A stretch of DNA of 64,000 nucleotides from Rhynchospora pubera (GCA_028095005.1 CM051459.1:147478901-147542900), one strand, 5' to 3'. Shown: positions 25,701 through 38,485, counted from the first letter of the stretch. Translations and numbers: made by a program. The notes: a model not told the origin generated them from the letters alone.

Positions 25701-28700
25701 CAACACAAGAATAAGGAATTTGGGCCCTTGTTCTTATACTAACAAAACCATAGAAGTTGGATATCATTAGTTTATATCGCAAGCCTACTGAATCGTCTGA
25801 ATCGAACGATTCGACAGTGCGATACGCGTATCGTATCGAATCGCAACGATTCCTCCGATTCGCTAACAACCAATCAGAACGAGATTTTCCTAGCGACGAT
25901 TCGATTTCCTAAAAAAAATATTCGTTGTCCTTTTGTTTGCGCTAGTACTGGGTCGAGTAAAAAAGGGTAATGGAAGAGACACGTGGGTCCCAAAGATTAA
26001 TTAAAGAGAGAGAGTATATGGCTATGGGGCATAAACAGACACGTGGGTCCCTTTTCTGTCTTTTAAAATCCGATTTATTTTTTTACCAAGTATTGAACTT
26101 AAGAGACCATAGTTATGGGGACTGCTCCTAAATTTTTTTTTATATTGCACATTTAAGTCTCTTTTGTTAAAATTAATTAAATAATTAATTAATATTTGAA
26201 AACATATTTAAATAATAATAATTAATAATAATAAATTCAATAGTAAAATATCTGGATAATACAACATAATGATAATTTATACATATTAATAATGATTATA
26301 ATTTATACATTTATACAGTTTATAATAAAATATAAATAAATAATAAAAACAATAATAATTTATACAGATTATGCAAATTATGCATTATATATTATCAACT
26401 ATAATTTATTGATATTAATAATTTATACATGAATAAATAGATTATAAATTATAATTATTAAAATGAGTATAATGTATACAGATTATGCAGTATAATATTG
26501 TAAGATCTAATTATAAATAATAAATAAACATATTATACATTATAATATTAAGTAATGGCGAATATTCATACACTACATTATTAGATGCCTAAATTGCTGA
26601 ATGATTATCATAATAGGGCGTGATATTATAATTTTCTTTTAATGCAAAAAATTCAATATATATTCTAACTAATTAATTTACTTGATTTTAAAGGTAGTTT
26701 AGCGTATCTTAAACGATTCGATACGATACACGATACACGATACGATTCTAAATACTACGATACACGATACATTTTACGATTCAACTTCTATGAACAAAAC
26801 CATGATATAAGAATAAGGAATTTGAATAAGCACGCATACCGAAATTTCTTATTCTTATTCCTTATTCATGTCTCATCCAAACACACCCATAATGTTTTAT
26901 TAGGGTGGTGTATTATGTCCCTTAAATAGCAAGAGTGCAAGACTGAGGTACTCTGAGGTTTTTGCATGGTTTCACAAGACCATTTTTGCAGAGAAAAAAA
27001 AAAATCACAAACATTTTGCAGGCAAATATGGGGGGACATTCATGTTGGAACATTCATGAGGGGATTCTATGAATAAGCAGTAAAAAAACCTGATAATTTA
27101 GTCCTCCTATCACAAAATGCATCAACATGTAAGGAGGAGGTTGCATTGATATATGGATTCTTAATGCACGGTGGTGGCAGGACCCGGCATCTCAGTGCAA
27201 CTGCAGTCTGGGAGACATAGCTATGGTTCTTCTTTTGTGGATCACACCTTGAACTTAGCAATTGGTCAAGCCCATCCTTGCTGGAGGCATCCAGCTGAAT
27301 TTCCATCGGCTCATATCGGGACACCAAATTGGTCGACTGTGGATCACCTGGTGAAAGGCCTAAAGCAATAGCAATAAGAAATTAGTAACATTTGAAATCA
27401 CTTAAGAAAATTAGATTGAAAGATTTAAAATTAGAGAAGGAGAAGATAATTTTTTTTTTTGAAGGTGGGGAGACAATTTCATTGAACGAAAAGTTTTCGT
27501 ACAAGAATGAAGGAGAAGATAATTAATCATGCAGAAAAATGAACACTTTCTACAGTATACACTAGGTGTAGATCTGGTACAATCTGGTATGTACTTCAAT
27601 TGTTCCTCTCTGCCACATTTATCAGACGATTCAGACATCAAATCAATCTCATGGTTACATGTACGCTTGACATGATTAAGAATTACTGAGCAATGGCAAG
27701 GCTACACAAAGATTCTATTTCAGAATTGAACAGTATCATTCACCCACATTCGGCATGCCTCTTAATCAATACTACATGAGAATTAGATTTTCCCTGATTA
27801 AGAGTTCCTGAGTGCTACAAATCAGTGCTTCACAGCTAGAATTAGAATTCCCCTGAGGAAAGCCACTTAGCAGATAATTTTGCTTCCAAAAATGTGTCAT
27901 TAATTAGTTGGTAAAGGCTCAGATCTCAGAATCCTATTTTTTTGCTGTTGGGTCTTAAATTCCTGACCATTTGAAAATCATCCTAATACATTGATACCTG
28001 ATCCACCAAGTCATTTTCATTTTATCTTTCTAGAAAATGAGAACTTTATTGGTTCATAATGAAACAACCCATTTCATTATATATCATCCTGTTACATTTA
28101 GATAGTCCATTTGAGAACCAAACAGTTCATTTAAAATGTCTCCACTAATAAATTCTAACAGCCCCCTCCATTATTCAGCCATTTTCACTTATAACATTTG
28201 TAATGGATGATTGGAATCGACATTGTTTGTTGTTGATGAGAAAGAAGTATATGACTTAGCATACCTCTCTTAAATCTTTTACTTCGAGCAACTGTAGACT
28301 TTTCCGGTGACTTTGGGCATACATTCTCCTGAACAAAACAAAAGAATATAATTTTACAGATGAACAAAAAACTAAAAGGATTCAGATTCAAAATTGAACA
28401 TTCCCACTACCTTATCAAACTCAAGGCAGCTAGTAATCTGCGGTGCATCTGGCGTAATATAGTCCGGTGTACTGCAAACCAAAATAAGCTTAAGTCAGGC
28501 GTCAATCCAAACTTCAAATGACAAAAATGAAAATAAAGAGCACAGATTTGAGTTCAAAAATACCAGAAGAAATCCTGACTAAGGATGAAACCTCTATCCT
28601 GCGACTGGTCGTCAGGCTCAGGCAAGCAAGAAGACTCTAGAAGCTTCTGGAACCGGGTAGGAGGAGGGAGAAGAGTGACGCCTCCGAGCTGTACGGTCAG

Positions 28701-28841
28701 ATCGCTAGTTTCCATCGCAACTGGATGCGACGAAGGAGAAGGATCCACGGCTTCTTCTCTTTGTAACCCTCGACCTCTTCCCCTTCCTCTTCCTCTCCCT
28801 CTTCCCCTTCTTGCTTTGGATTTGGGGGTTTTCCCTGTCAT
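22743..28841 (-). CDS. WEE1: WEE1 cell-cycle kinase (plant type)
   Basis: Ten exons on the minus strand: 28564-28841, 28411-28471, 28265-28328, 27090-27359, 25374-25438, 25168-25277, 24986-25026, 24483-24628, 23551-23904 and 22743-22847. They total 1494 nt, 497 residues, close to the ~500 of Arabidopsis WEE1. WEE1 phosphorylates the inhibitory tyrosine of CDKs and arrests S phase after DNA damage. The N-terminus has an Arg-Gly repeat (about 7 RG). FFCTPDYITPDAPQ follows, then the kinase domain: glycine loop QIGYGNFSRVFKV, lysine LYAVKQSIKQL, catalytic HLDVKPDN, KLGDFGCA and EGDARYLPHEML. The domain ends with DPDPVRRPSAREII. Start at 28841 (MTGKTPKSK); the same frame is open further upstream to 28919. 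Introns 4 and 9 carry transposons but splice sites and frame are intact. Confidence 0.95.
23216..23364 (-). mobile_element. Small MITE, copy 2 (WEE1 intron 9)
   Basis: The 149 bp unit starts GGGTGTGTTTGGATATAGG and ends CTATCCAAACGGAGCC. It has the family's internal AACTTTGTGAAGAG block in reverse orientation. TGA on both sides (23213-23215, 23365-23367) looks like a 3 bp target duplication. Confidence 0.7.
25629..26888. mobile_element. 1.26 kb non-autonomous TIR element in WEE1 intron 4
   Basis: Ends are GGGTGTGTTTGGAT and the inverted ATCCAAACACACCC, with flanking ATA (25626-25628, 26889-26891). Inverted homology extends inwards for well over 100 bp. It covers AATAAGAAATTTYGGTATG, the TAGAAGTTG blocks at 25752 and 26782, and GATACGATTC-type clusters at 25810-25850 and 26708-26778. 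The core (26130-26650) is very AT-rich. ACACGTGGGTCCC occurs twice, at 25979 and 26039. There is no ORF. The TIR start resembles the small MITE family, so both may be mobilised by one transposase. Confidence 0.7.
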
Positions 28842-29204
28842 CGCACCAAAAAGCTCATGGCGCCTTTTTTGGTGTTGTGTTACTTTTGAAGCGTTTCTCA
28901 AAAAAAGAATAAATACCATCCGACACTAAAACAAAATAAATAAAATATTTCTCGGCATTGGCAAATGGCAAGCACCTGCTCCCGAGGCGGCTCTGTTATC
29001 TCGCTGTGAATCCATTTGGTTCTTCTCGTTCTTCGTCCGTTGGATTTTAACGGACGGAGCGGATTAAGAGTCAAATGCGCTACGGTTTTTTATGACGGGG
29101 TATTAAATTAGATCTTGGGCGTGTGTTTTGATCAGGCGGACAGAATATGGAAATTGGATGCTGTTTGAGTAGCAGCGGATCCGAGCACGCTTCCACTAGG
29201 GGAA

Positions 29205-29217
29205 ATTGGCGGGAAAA
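29205..29217 (-). promoter_or_regulatory. E2F-like site upstream of WEE1
   Basis: ATTGGCGGGAAAA on the plus strand is TTTTCCCGCCAAT on the WEE1 strand, matching the E2F consensus TTTSSCGC. It is about 365 bp upstream of the WEE1 ATG. Plant WEE1 is expressed in S phase, so E2F control would make sense. Confidence 0.5.
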
Positions 29218-29620
29218 TGAATTCATTGGGAGATCCTTTTTGAATGATCTACTTTCCTTTCCTATAAGTATTTTTAATTTATTTGATTTGATATGAGCTG
29301 AAGCCTGAAGGAGTGAAGGGTAATGTGTGAATTGATGGAATACTGAAATGACCGTTGATATATGTATTCTTTTATTTCTCAAGTGTGCAGATGCATTTTT
29401 AAGATCACGACGAGTTGTATGGCTAGTGTCAAAATGTGTTTTTTAGTTTTTTACTTCATTAAAACCGTATGATGAATATCATTTTTTTCTTTGCAATCTA
29501 GTATGACTATCAATATATTGGGTGGCTCGTATTTTCTGATTTTCACATTCAAAGTAGATTTCCGGAAAATCAGGTAAAATACAAAACAAAAAAAAAACTG
29601 TAATGTACAGTTAAAACAAT

Positions 29621-29769
29621 GGCTCCGTTTGGATGGTGTGGGAATAAGAGAAGTAAAGAAAGAAGTATTAGAAAGTGTGTAACTTTGTGAATAGTTTGGA
29701 TTGTTTATAATAAATTTGAGAGTATAAATAAGCTATTCCCTTATTCCTAGGCTCATCCAAACGGGGACC
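29621..29769 (+). mobile_element. Small MITE, copy 3
   Basis: A 149 bp unit with ends GGCTCCGTTTGGATGG and CATCCAAACGGGGACC and the shared GTGTGTAACTTTGTGAATAG block. The flanks do not show a perfect 3 bp duplication (AAT and AAA). Confidence 0.65.
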
Positions 29770-29827
29770 AAAGAGAAAAATATTGAAAAGCGTAAAAATT
29801 CGATAATAAATGGGAATACCTAACTAT

Positions 29828-29981
29828 GGCTCCGTTTGGATTGCTTAGGAATAAGAGGAATAGCCTATTTCTAGGCGGAAAGTATTGGAAAGTGTGTAAC
29901 TTTGTAAAGAGTTTGGATTATTTATAATATTACGTTTAGAAAGAAGCTATTCCTCCTATTCCCATACAATCCAAACGGGCC
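29828..29981 (+). mobile_element. Small MITE, copy 4, TAT duplication
   Basis: A 154 bp unit with ends GGCTCCGTTTGGATTGC and CAATCCAAACGGGCC, and internal GTGTGTAACTTTGTAAAGAG. TAT flanks both ends (29825-29827, 29982-29984). It lies only 58 bp from copy 3 in the same orientation. Confidence 0.7.
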
Positions 29982-30223
29982 TATGTGAAAGGGCAGAAAT
30001 ATGATTCAAAATATTTAGTCAGATCATAAAATAAAAAAGGCACAGGAAAACAATAAAAATATATGATTATCCGGCAAAAGAAGCTGCTAAATTCAAAGAA
30101 TGCTGAGGAACACCGTCATTTTATCAAAAATAAAAATTGATAAAGAGTAGGTTAGGGGAGTTGAACATACCAACCCAACAAGATGAATTAGTGCAAAAAA
30201 CAAAAGAAAAATGTTAGAATTGG

Positions 30224-30239
30224 TACACACACACACACC
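30224..30239. repeat. (AC)8 microsatellite
   Basis: Eight AC units directly in front of the first 350 bp flanking repeat. Confidence 0.8.
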
Positions 30240-30240
30240 T

Positions 30241-30590
30241 GATGTGTACTATACCAATTCTTAGTTGGCGCCTCGTTTCATCCCGGAGAGAACACAGAGT
30301 AGCATACTATCACTAGCATCTCACTCCATATTCTGTCAAAAAAGAAGGGTGAAATTAACTAAATTGCATTTATGAAAATAAAGTGGTGAAAACATAAAAA
30401 ATATATTCTTTACATGTTTTTTCTTCAAAAATTATATATATAATATATAAAGAGGTGAGATGATAAATTGTTTTCCTTTTCTTATCTAGTTTATCTGAAA
30501 AAAGGGACTCTCTCTGGTCTCTGCGATGCAAATTTACTTTGAAATGCATCTTAGATGGGCCCAAACTTCGGAATAAATTAAGGCTGAGAC
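30241..30590 (+). repeat. 350 bp flanking direct repeat, left copy
   Basis: It runs from GATGTGTACTATACC to AAGGCTGAGAC and is repeated with the same length at 40248-40597. I see only one substitution (CTATCACTAGC versus CTATCGCTAGC). It sits immediately outside the left LTR of the Copia-like element. It encodes nothing recognisable. Confidence 0.9.
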
Positions 30591-32346
30591 TAATTACCCA
30601 ATTTTAATTTTGTGACTAATTACTAACTAATTAATCCAATTAAAACACAAAGAGCAAGAGGATCTAGTACATAGCCATTTCGACACAAAGAGAAAGAGGA
30701 GAAATCGATACCTCCCGCGAAATCGTATTCGCGGGGCTCGACCAAGGCATGGGAATCGATGGCGTGCCTTCTCCACCGTCTCCACCACGTCTCGTAACCG
30801 CCCTCGAGTCCACCAAGGAGGATTAATCACGTTCTACAAGGTACGTGCTAGCATACCCAAAGAACAAGCCTAATCCCTATGGTTTTCTCTCTTGCATCAA
30901 TCAACAACCTTGATTTAGTGGAGAGAAAATAGCTCAACACATGAGCAAAAGAGAGAAGGAGAGGGTGAAAAGTGGCGGCCTCATGGGAGGAAATGAGAAG
31001 AGAGAGAAAGCTAGGTGGAGGCTCTCATAAGTGGTCCTTATATAGAGCACAAAACCTAATTGACCTCTTGCATAATTACAACTATGCCATCCCACCTACC
31101 ACCATAATGGGCAGCCACGAAATGGGCCTTTATGGGCCATTTAACCCCTTCATTTGGACCATTAATTCATATAATTAAGGTCCCTCAACTTTGCTCTTTA
31201 ATTGGGCTATATATTTGCTATTTAAATAACGGCCCAATTCATCAATATAACCATTTATATTAATAAGTGTTGAACTAAATTAATTATTAACTCATTAATA
31301 ATTGTTTTAGGATTAGTTAATGCATTAATTTATTTCTATATGATCCATTGACTTAATTAATTATAACGGTTCGCAACGGTATATAATTAATTAATCAATC
31401 TTATCATATTTCCACAGAACTTACTGCTGTGAATAAATAAATAATGCACTGTGTGATTAATGTCCTATTTGTGTGACCCTTTGAGGATTTATGCTATGTT
31501 GGCCATGGAATTAAATCGTTATTTAATTCCAATAATCATAAGCGGTATCTAGCAACACGTTATGACTCCCAATTCGCATAAATAGTGTACTGCTACAATA
31601 TTTCAATCCTGCATAAGAGAATAAATATGTTTCTCTATTTTGATTCTTATGTCTCACGATATCATCGTATAATCCAAGATAGGAATGTGTCATTCTTGCA
31701 GATTATACGTTTCTTGATCTAGAGTTGATCGCTTAGTTGCGCGCATACGATCCAACTCCATCAAGGGGCCCAAACAGATATCGTCACTCACTAAGTGAAT
31801 TAATGAGGGACATACAGTTTTCTTGATGATTAGCTTTTCCCCGCACAATTCAAGAGAACGTAAATCAAGTCCGCATAGCAGCCCTTAACGGGAATCAGAG
31901 GTAGACGAGATTTATAGAACCTATCCTCATGTGGAAAAGATAATCATCTCAAACTTAGAACCAAAATCATAACGAAATAAACAATGACACATAACACAAT
32001 CCATATGTTTATTTCGTTGGGTCAAGTCCTGTACTATGTTCCATAACATATACATATGCAATTAAGTTGGTAACTCTTTACCTATGATTTGTAGAACTTA
32101 ATCATCACTTAACTTGCATACTAATCTTATATGATAATTAATGTTCCTTGTTAATTATCAAGATTATGGACCGTTTAGATTTATTATTGTCATTCTAAAG
32201 AATGATCCACAGAGATCTACAATTCAGATCCTCAACCTGAATGATCTGTCAATAATAAACCTAGGAACAGATGATAATATATCATCCAAAACATAAACTA
32301 ATATTTAAGTCATTAAATTATTGACTTCTAGGACATAACTCCAACA
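30591..32346 (-). repeat. 3' LTR of the Copia-type element
   Basis: It matches 38486-40247 with only about six substitutions and one indel over most of its length. It differs strongly in the last ~100 bp (30591-30690) and lacks the terminal TGTTAGGAA seen at 38486. So the U5 end of this LTR is abnormal. Confidence 0.88.
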
Positions 32347-32357
32347 ATCTCCCACTT
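32347..32357 (-). other. Polypurine tract
   Basis: AAGTGGGAGAT on the element strand, directly upstream of the 3' LTR start TGTTGG. This is the expected plus-strand primer for reverse transcription. Confidence 0.8.
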
Positions 32358-35300
32358 GGCCTAGAGTCAATCAGTAGTGACTTCTAGCCAACGAAGAATT
32401 GAGAATAATGTCATATATCTACATATATACATGTCTCGGACCTCAAAAGAAAATAATACGCTTAAAGCTAGTTACTCATACGTCCATCACGTATGGATGC
32501 ATCACTGCATCTTGTATACTGCTCAAGGTAGAGGTCATGCTGGAGTGTTCGCTGTGTTCGCGAACCTATCCAAATTTATTCGAACCTATATACATATACT
32601 ACTATATATATATTCTTGATCATCATCATATGATATCAAGTGATATCGTTATAGATCATATTTGAATCTCCAATGTAACATTGGGTTCTTTAGGAGTAAG
32701 TTGTGGTTCGAGATGCATAGAACCATAATAACTCGACTAAGAACTCGATCCAAAATAAACTTCTTTTATTGCTTCACAAGTTGCTATGTATTTTACTTTG
32801 GTGACGGAAACGGTTGTAATTTTTCATTTAGAACACTTTCTAAACTTACAACACCACCTTTAAGCAAAATATGTAGCTCAATTGTGATTATATCAATCTT
32901 TTGAAAAACTTTTATTAGTGTAACAACTTGCACGAGATTTCTTTCATCTTAGGAGATGAAACATTGTACCACTCTTTCTCATAAGGTACTCGAGGATATC
33001 CTTGACTATCGTCCAAATGTGTCTCTCTTGTATCCATTTGACAACTGTTTGTCATATCTTTTGGATACTACACATTGGGGCATATGCATAAATATGGCGT
33101 ACAAAATGAAACTCATAATGAAAAAATGCTTGAACTATTTCATGCACTTTCTTGAATTGAGTTGCAATAGACCGAGTTAAACACTCAAGTCATGCCATGT
33201 GACGTACAGTTAGACATCCTTTCTTGGAGTGTAACTTTCATGTTTCTAGAACACTTCGTCAATATATGCATATTTGCTCAAACCTAACATCCATCATAAT
33301 CTATCTTTATAGATTTTGTTTCCTAGGATTAGGTGATTTTGCCTAAGTTCTCATTTGAGAAAACATTCTCCAAAGAGACCTTGACAATATTAATTTTCTT
33401 AATGTTATTCCCAATTAATGAATTGTTATCTTGAACAATACAAGTAATACAATTATGCTCCCACTGAATATCTTGTTTATACAAGATACTTTTGACGAAG
33501 TTCAACTCCTTGACTTCCTTGTCAAAGCTTTTATTCCAATCTCCACAACACTTGCTTTAATCCATTAATGGATCCTTGATGCATGCGTATGTTTTTAGCA
33601 ATACATAAAACCTTGATTTGTGTCAAATGCACAACATCATCCTTCATTCATACGAAGAAGGCGGTTTTATGTGTTTTTCCATATATCAACATATATGAAA
33701 TACAACTATTGCCAGAATGATCTTCATTGACTTTTACATAGCCACAAGCAAAGAGGTTGTGCTTTGTACGTAGTCAACTAGTCATCGACTTAGACATAGC
33801 TACAAGCGAGAAGCCGCGCTTTGTACATAGTCGATTTGTTATCCATGTCGATCTTTCCTTTTGAAGATCTAAACGTGCTCGATGGATTGCTCCTTCATGA
33901 ACATCAACCAAGGTCTATACCTTGTTGTTATACATGGATTTTATTTAAAGATCATATGAATTCAAACCATATATGTGGAATCGGATCGTTCCATCGTTTT
34001 CTTGTTTATCAACGGATTCTCATATGCTAAGTTTGAGAATGTCATGAAGCCAATGCACCAAACGGCTTAGGCAATCAACTCTCGTTGATCTTTTTGTAGG
34101 ATTGGTACTTGAGGTTCATGAACTTCTTCTACAACGATTTGTTGAACGAGTTCTTGACTCCTTATATATTTCATGAGTTTCTCGAACATCATCAACTCGT
34201 GAGATGGTTGAGTCATCATTGGAAGGAGCGTACTATTGAACTTCTTTCAAAACAACTTGTGAATGAAGTTCCGCTCAACTCCCACTAAGTACCATGTATG
34301 GAGTGACAAGTTTCCTATAGGAGTACTTCTTGTAGTGATGCATAAACTCCTTTAATGCTCACTTTACTCCCACTACTTCTTCTTGAGAATATCATTCTAC
34401 AAGATTACGTTATGATTAGCAACAACTACTTTGTTCTTATCATATTCGTAGAAGTAGTGTCTTAATATAAAGCATCCTACAAATTCACAGTGTCTTATTT
34501 GGTTTAAGCTTACAAGTCATCAATACTTAAAATAAGCTTCTCAACACCAAATCTCGAGAAGTATTATACTTAGAGATCAAAATCTCGTAAGATATCTTCT
34601 TCAACAGACTTCGATGGAACATTATTCAGTGTAAACAATATTGTCCTCAAACATAATTCCCTAATACAAGTCGAATAAGTCCATTTGATTTATTACCGAT
34701 CGAACTATACAAAATATTGTTCGATACCTCCATTCTTGGACATATTATTCCTCATGGAGCGAGTTGTGAAACTACTTTCATACTCTTTAGATAATATTTC
34801 AAATCATATGACTTAACTACTTATTTATTTACCACAATTAATTGTAAGACTTCCATTTTTCTTGAACGGTCTTTTAAACTTCACTCTTGAACTCCTTTGA
34901 ACTAGTCAAAAGGTTCATACTTATACCTTATCAAATAGATATGTTAATATCTACAATGATCGTTGGTCAAGTAGTAAAGTATCAATAACCTTTCATTACA
35001 CAAGTACTTATAGGTCTTTATACATCGATATGTATAAGTCCTAATTAGTTCACTTGTCCTTAAACCTTCATAGGTTAAAGGCGCTTTTGTCATTTAACAA
35101 ACATGATTCGCATATCAATCGATTTGAAATCGAATTGAATTTCGAGCTCTACGTTACGTAGACTCTCATAATGCGGTTCTCGTTTATGTATGTGACTAAG
35201 CGGTTATATATAACATGAAAGTCAAATACTTTATGTCAAGTCTTACGCATCCTATTTGTCATTCAAAACTTGTTTATCTATTTCAAGCAAATTCAATCAA

Positions 35301-38300
35301 GATGCATGAAATCATATAAACAAATTCATAATAAAAGATCTTGTCTTTTACAAAACATAATCATCCATCATTGAATATGAAATGGAGATATTTTGAGAGG
35401 TTAGGATTAAGGTATACAACCTTCAATTCCTAAACAAACTCTTAATAAAGATAACTCTACGTATTCAATGGTAATGACTTAAACGAATAAGTCATCTCCT
35501 ATACGGAGTTTACTTTATATCTCTCGAACATTCTCTTATTCTTCATTGCCAACACATTTCGTTAAATGCGAGCATATGAACTAGTATCAAGTTACTAGTG
35601 TAAATTAGAGATAGTGAGATAATTTGAACGACAAATACACTTTAGGATTAGAACATTACTAATAGTCACAATCATGGTGTTTCGGACAACCTTTCAAATG
35701 CCTCCCATAAACGGCAAATGAAGTATCTCATGTGACGTATGGTCATAAATGAGAGTCTCGAAATTTCAACTCATACCTTGGTGAAGTATTTCTTGAATAC
35801 TTAACCAATTACCATTTTCACCAACAAGTGTGCAAAGAAGGTAACATTATATCCTTTATAATTCCAAAGAGATCGTATGACAATATCAACAATCCTTGAC
35901 ATTGGAGATTAATATCTCTAGTTATCAATTGGCTACTTAAATCTTTCGATTTGTAAGTCAATGTAATTTCTTATAAAAGAAGAATCTCTCTGTCAACTCA
36001 TACTCTTTATACTCGATCATAAATGATGGAGTTAATATCTACTTTCTCCAAGAACACTTTCTTGAGCAAGCGGATGAGAGCGTACGAGTTAAATCTAGTC
36101 CATATGAATTCTCTAATTCAAAGGTCTAGAAATTTTAAATGAGGATATTAGCCATACGCTTTATTGAATAACTTTTCGCCAAAAGTCAATCAATCATCGC
36201 GTTGCTACGTTCGGGTAGTTTGAGAAAGTTTTTTGGGAATTGACATATTCAAATTTCTCTTCACTAAGATCGTGTCTTAGGAATCGGTATTACTTCTTTA
36301 AGTAAATACTTTTAGAAATGAGTTTGTTACTTTTCAAAGATTGATCGCAACAAAATTAACAATTTTAACATCTATAACAAAATCAATTTAAGGTCAATTA
36401 GTTTATGCAATTGTTTTATTTATAACAAATAAAACTCCCACTACATTTATTTAATGTCCCAAATGTAGTTGGTTTTCCAAGATCCCGGTTTTCATCAAGT
36501 AGAGCCTGCTATGGCACGTCACCCTACTTAATTAGACAAGGTAGGTTCTCCAACCAATCATATCGTTCCATATGATTCTTGATTTGTGAATATCTAAGTA
36601 TATTTACAAACTTCGCCCCGATGTCCAAACTCTAGTTGGGTCCATCGAAAAGTAACCTCTCACTATTTGCTCCTTGCAAATCTTAGCTATTTGCACCCCG
36701 ACTACCGAATTGGCAACCATGACGTCCGCTTGGGCGGACCGCGCCATGAGTGACAATCGGCGTGAAGGGGATAGAGAGAAGGAGGGCGATTTCACTTAAT
36801 CGAGTTTTAGTTGGGACTATCAATCATATGACACTTGTTTGGTGGTCGTGTAAGCATACACCCATACCTAGCCTATGACAATTCATAGCAATCACAAGCA
36901 ATCACATATAAGCATCTCATAGTTGTGGGTTTGTATGGCTCCTGCTTGCATTAGTTTCGCCACATCGTCCATGGAGCAAAACTAATCTAATCCTTGTCCC
37001 TCCCACTAAATTCTATAAGGATCTAAATCCTATATAAAATAAAGGTACAAAATACATGTGAAAACATTCTATTCCCATCCTAACCTTAGGGGCATGCAAG
37101 CCTCACAAGTTACATCAAAAATTAATCAACAAATTAATTAATTAATGGCACCAAAGGCCGCATTACAAACATTCACACATGCATTCAAATACAACCACAA
37201 GGCATTGAGTCTTGAGCCATACTAAACCCACTATCCACCTACAAAACAAAGTTAGCACATACAAGCACTTTATTTCCAATTAACGTTTTTCAAGCATCTT
37301 TGCGTATCGTTTGCTATAAGTAAATTCCGTGTACAAATTCTCAATTTTAAACAACCAAACTTGTTTAAATTCATTTAGAAAGTTCTTTCAACATCCCATA
37401 ACTGAAAGGAGATCAAACAAGGAGTTTTCTAATTAATTTCAACTAGTTTGAATACTTAGAAAAACAGTAATTTACCAAAAAACGTAACTAATGGAATCCA
37501 ACAAAAACAACAGTTTTCGGTCTCCAAAAATTCTCAAATAAATTACTTAAGCTCCTTATCATAGTTGTGACTACCAGTAAAAATTTCAAGAAGAGATCTT
37601 AAACCATCTGGGAAAATCAAAAAAGACAAATCTCTTACAAGTGCACGAAACACCGTTATGAGATTTTCAGCTTATCCTCTCAACCATTTGGTCTGTTAGA
37701 CCACCTTCTATCCAGTTTTTATATATACAATATACATAGAAAAACTTGTTTAGACTACAGGCTATCCATTCATGAAAAGAAAACAACCAAGTTCAGTTCA
37801 ATAATATTAAGTTACATGCTAAACAATCAACAAATTCTGTACTGGAACAGACTGTCGATCGAAATATTTTAACCTAGTTGAAGGTCCAAACTTCCACGAA
37901 AAATTATGAAATTACTTTTTCTGGAATCCTAACTCAAAATAGAACAACTCCATTTAAACATAATTTTTAAAGGAGTTCTCAATTGGTACAGTTTATTAGA
38001 ACAATCGATTTGCTCAACAAACTGGATCTGACAAGATCTTCCTTTTCATACTTGAAAACCCACAAATTAATCCGAGTCATGCAACAATTTATACATGCTC
38101 AGAAAGAGGTTCAAGTCCTCTTTATTTCTAGCCATAGAACACTGGTACGTATATTCAAAATATAAATCTTTCAAGCCATTCAAACAGGACAGTACGAGCA
38201 GAAACTGGTTCTGCGCACTGTCGCCGTTTTATTCACAATAAATCTATACTAATTCAGAAAAATGTGAATCCAACGCCAAAAGAATAATAATCCAAAGATC

Positions 38301-38471
38301 TACAACTTTCATGTAGATGGAAAGATCTTCCAGAGAAAATATCACATCGAAAAATGCGAAACAACACAGAAAATACCATTTCCAGACAGCAAACAAACGC
38401 ATCATCTCTACTAATCCGTTAATTAGCCAATTTCTCTTAATTAAGTGTCAAAATAGCTTAAGTACGACCAA

Positions 38472-38484
38472 GGCTCTGATACCA
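38472..38484 (-). other. Primer-binding site (initiator tRNA-Met type)
   Basis: TGGTATCAGAGCC on the minus strand, one base from the 5' LTR end. This is the standard plant Copia PBS complementary to the tRNA-iMet 3' end. Confidence 0.9.
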
Positions 38485-38485
38485 C

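Larger units (their letters stand above)
28842..30240. other. WEE1 upstream region
   Basis: This contains the WEE1 promoter (E2F-like site at 29205-29217), two copies of the small MITE, and an (AC)8 microsatellite at 30224-30239. No gene is seen. Confidence 0.6.
32347..38485 (-). other. Interior of the Copia-type element, no coding sequence
   Basis: Six kilobases with frequent stops in all frames; the longest minus-strand frame (36604-36795) resembles nothing known. AGTGGGAG, the core of the polypurine tract, recurs on the element strand at 33465, 34286, 34374, 36442 and 37007. A degenerate direct repeat at about 33738-33830 contains GCTTTGTACRTAGTC twice. Confidence 0.75.

Noticed and set aside
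28585..28929. 114-codon plus-strand frame opposite WEE1 exon 1
   Set aside because: The run of Pro/Leu is the reverse of the RG-repeat codons of WEE1.
33738..33830. Duplicated GCTTTGTACRTAGTC block as a possible gene remnant or RNA
   Set aside because: Short, degenerate and without pairing or frame; treated as a minor repeat inside the non-coding element.
36604..36795. 63-codon minus-strand frame in the Copia-type interior as a gag remnant
   Set aside because: No gag or zinc-knuckle motif is visible and the position is far from the 5' LTR.
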